Notes under the pieces: model-generated
Seen by the model: the letters and a program-made list of their open reading frames with translations, nothing else
Database searches by the model: none
What the model was told of the DNA's origin: nothing
NCBI GenBank assembly: GCA_002362155.1
Contig: DETN01000094.1
Coordinates: 1 to 6,174, forward strand
Length of the DNA stretch: 6,174 bases
Reading direction: 5' to 3'
DNA from: Lachnospiraceae bacterium UBA3287
GTDB lineage: Bacteria > Bacillota > Clostridia > Lachnospirales > Lachnospiraceae
Part shown: one piece after another, positions 5,989 through 6,174 of the stretch
How positions within the stretch are numbered: the stretch's first letter is position 1
How the letters are laid out: each line of letters opens with the position of its first letter
Position numbers and translations under genes: made by a program

Positions 5989-6034
5989 TAGGAGAAAAAA
6001 TCAACGAATGTGCCTTTCTGTACACTGCACTGGA

Positions 6035-6044
6035 TTGTATACAA
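6035..6044. promoter_or_regulatory. 10-bp palindrome in the transporter leader: possible operator
   Basis: TTGTATACAA is a perfect palindrome 15 bases before the transporter ATG, between the predicted start site and the ribosome binding site. Its TGT-AT-ACA layout resembles some GntR-family operators, but that match is generic. It could equally be chance in an A/T-rich leader. Confidence 0.25.
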
Positions 6045-6059
6045 ATGAAAGGAGCAGGT

Positions 6060-6174
6060 ATGGCGAAAAGCGCTTCTCCTGACGGCAGACGGACAGCCGT
6101 CATTATAAGGACCTCCGTCATCGGCATTCTTGCCAACGCGGCCCTGGCTGCCTTCAAGGCGGCCGTGGGTCTTA
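6060..6174 (+). CDS. Cation diffusion facilitator (CDF) family transporter, N-terminal fragment
   Basis: The reading frame from the ATG at 6060 stays open to the window edge (38 codons). It encodes a short polar N-terminus (MAKSASPDGRRT) followed by a first membrane segment VIIRTSVIGILANAALAAFKAAVGL. The pattern (S/T)-x-x-G-x-x-x-N-x-x-L-x-x-x-K is typical of TM1 of CDF/ZT-type exporters, which move Zn, Mn, Fe or Co out of the cytoplasm in exchange for protons. The metal-binding Asp/His residues of TM2 and TM5 lie beyond the window, so the metal cannot be named. AAAGGAG is 5 bases before the ATG. An in-frame ATG at 6045 precedes that site and is less likely. The gene is divergent from the pyrophosphatase-like gene across a 214-base gap. 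Confidence 0.75.
   Translation, partial: MAKSASPDGRRTAVIIRTSVIGILANAALAAFKAAVGL

Noticed and set aside
4091..6042. Shared GTATAC core in several leaders (1092, 4091, 6037) as a common operator
   Set aside because: The flanks differ, another GTATAC occurs inside the lipoprotein gene, and only the 6035-6044 copy forms a longer palindrome. There is not enough for a regulon.
5813..6082. Plus-strand frame of 89 codons across the divergent intergenic region
   Set aside because: No ribosome binding site, atypical composition, and it runs over both gene starts.

Overview
The window looks like a stretch of an ordinary chromosome from a low-oxygen, Gram-positive Clostridia-type bacterium, possibly Lachnospiraceae-like. 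This rests on strong AGGAGG-type ribosome binding sites, a lipoprotein with a DUF3048 domain, a CBS/DRTGG-type family II pyrophosphatase, and free use of AGA/AGG arginine codons in G+C-rich DNA. The taxonomic guess is an inference; no 16S or other marker is present. Coding is dense. No stretch longer than about 215 bases lacks a gene, and I see no tRNA, rRNA, insertion sequence, CRISPR array or phage gene.

Layout from left to right: (1) 1-1002, minus strand: a two-gene unit, a PaaI-type hotdog thioesterase followed by a nitroreductase that runs off the left edge; the two genes overlap by 8 bases. (2) 1105-2475, minus: a DUF3048 lipoprotein with a 17-fold Glu-Pro repeat after the lipobox. Its clear promoter has a perfect 14-bp palindrome inside the -35/-10 spacer. 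(3) 2660-4063, minus: a PLP-dependent class I aminotransferase of the AspAT/MocR-like type with a TTG start, its own promoter and a textbook terminator. (4) 4205-5845, minus: a CBS-DRTGG-CBS family II inorganic pyrophosphatase homologue in which several catalytic and substrate-binding positions are changed. (5) 5846-6059: a divergent control region with overlapping promoters and a GC-rich leader. (6) 6060-6174, plus: the N-terminus of a cation diffusion facilitator, running off the right edge.

Each main gene appears to be separately transcribed; only the thioesterase/nitroreductase pair is clearly co-transcribed. I find no evidence for a multi-gene novel system. The observation most worth following is the pyrophosphatase homologue: the fold and most metal ligands are kept, but the Asp ligand of the SDS/SDT motif is Cys and the C-terminal SRKK substrate-binding motif is Ala-Phe-Phe-Met. 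This suggests a regulatory pseudoenzyme or an enzyme with a changed substrate. It sits divergently from a metal transporter, which may be relevant because canonical family II enzymes depend on Mn or Co.
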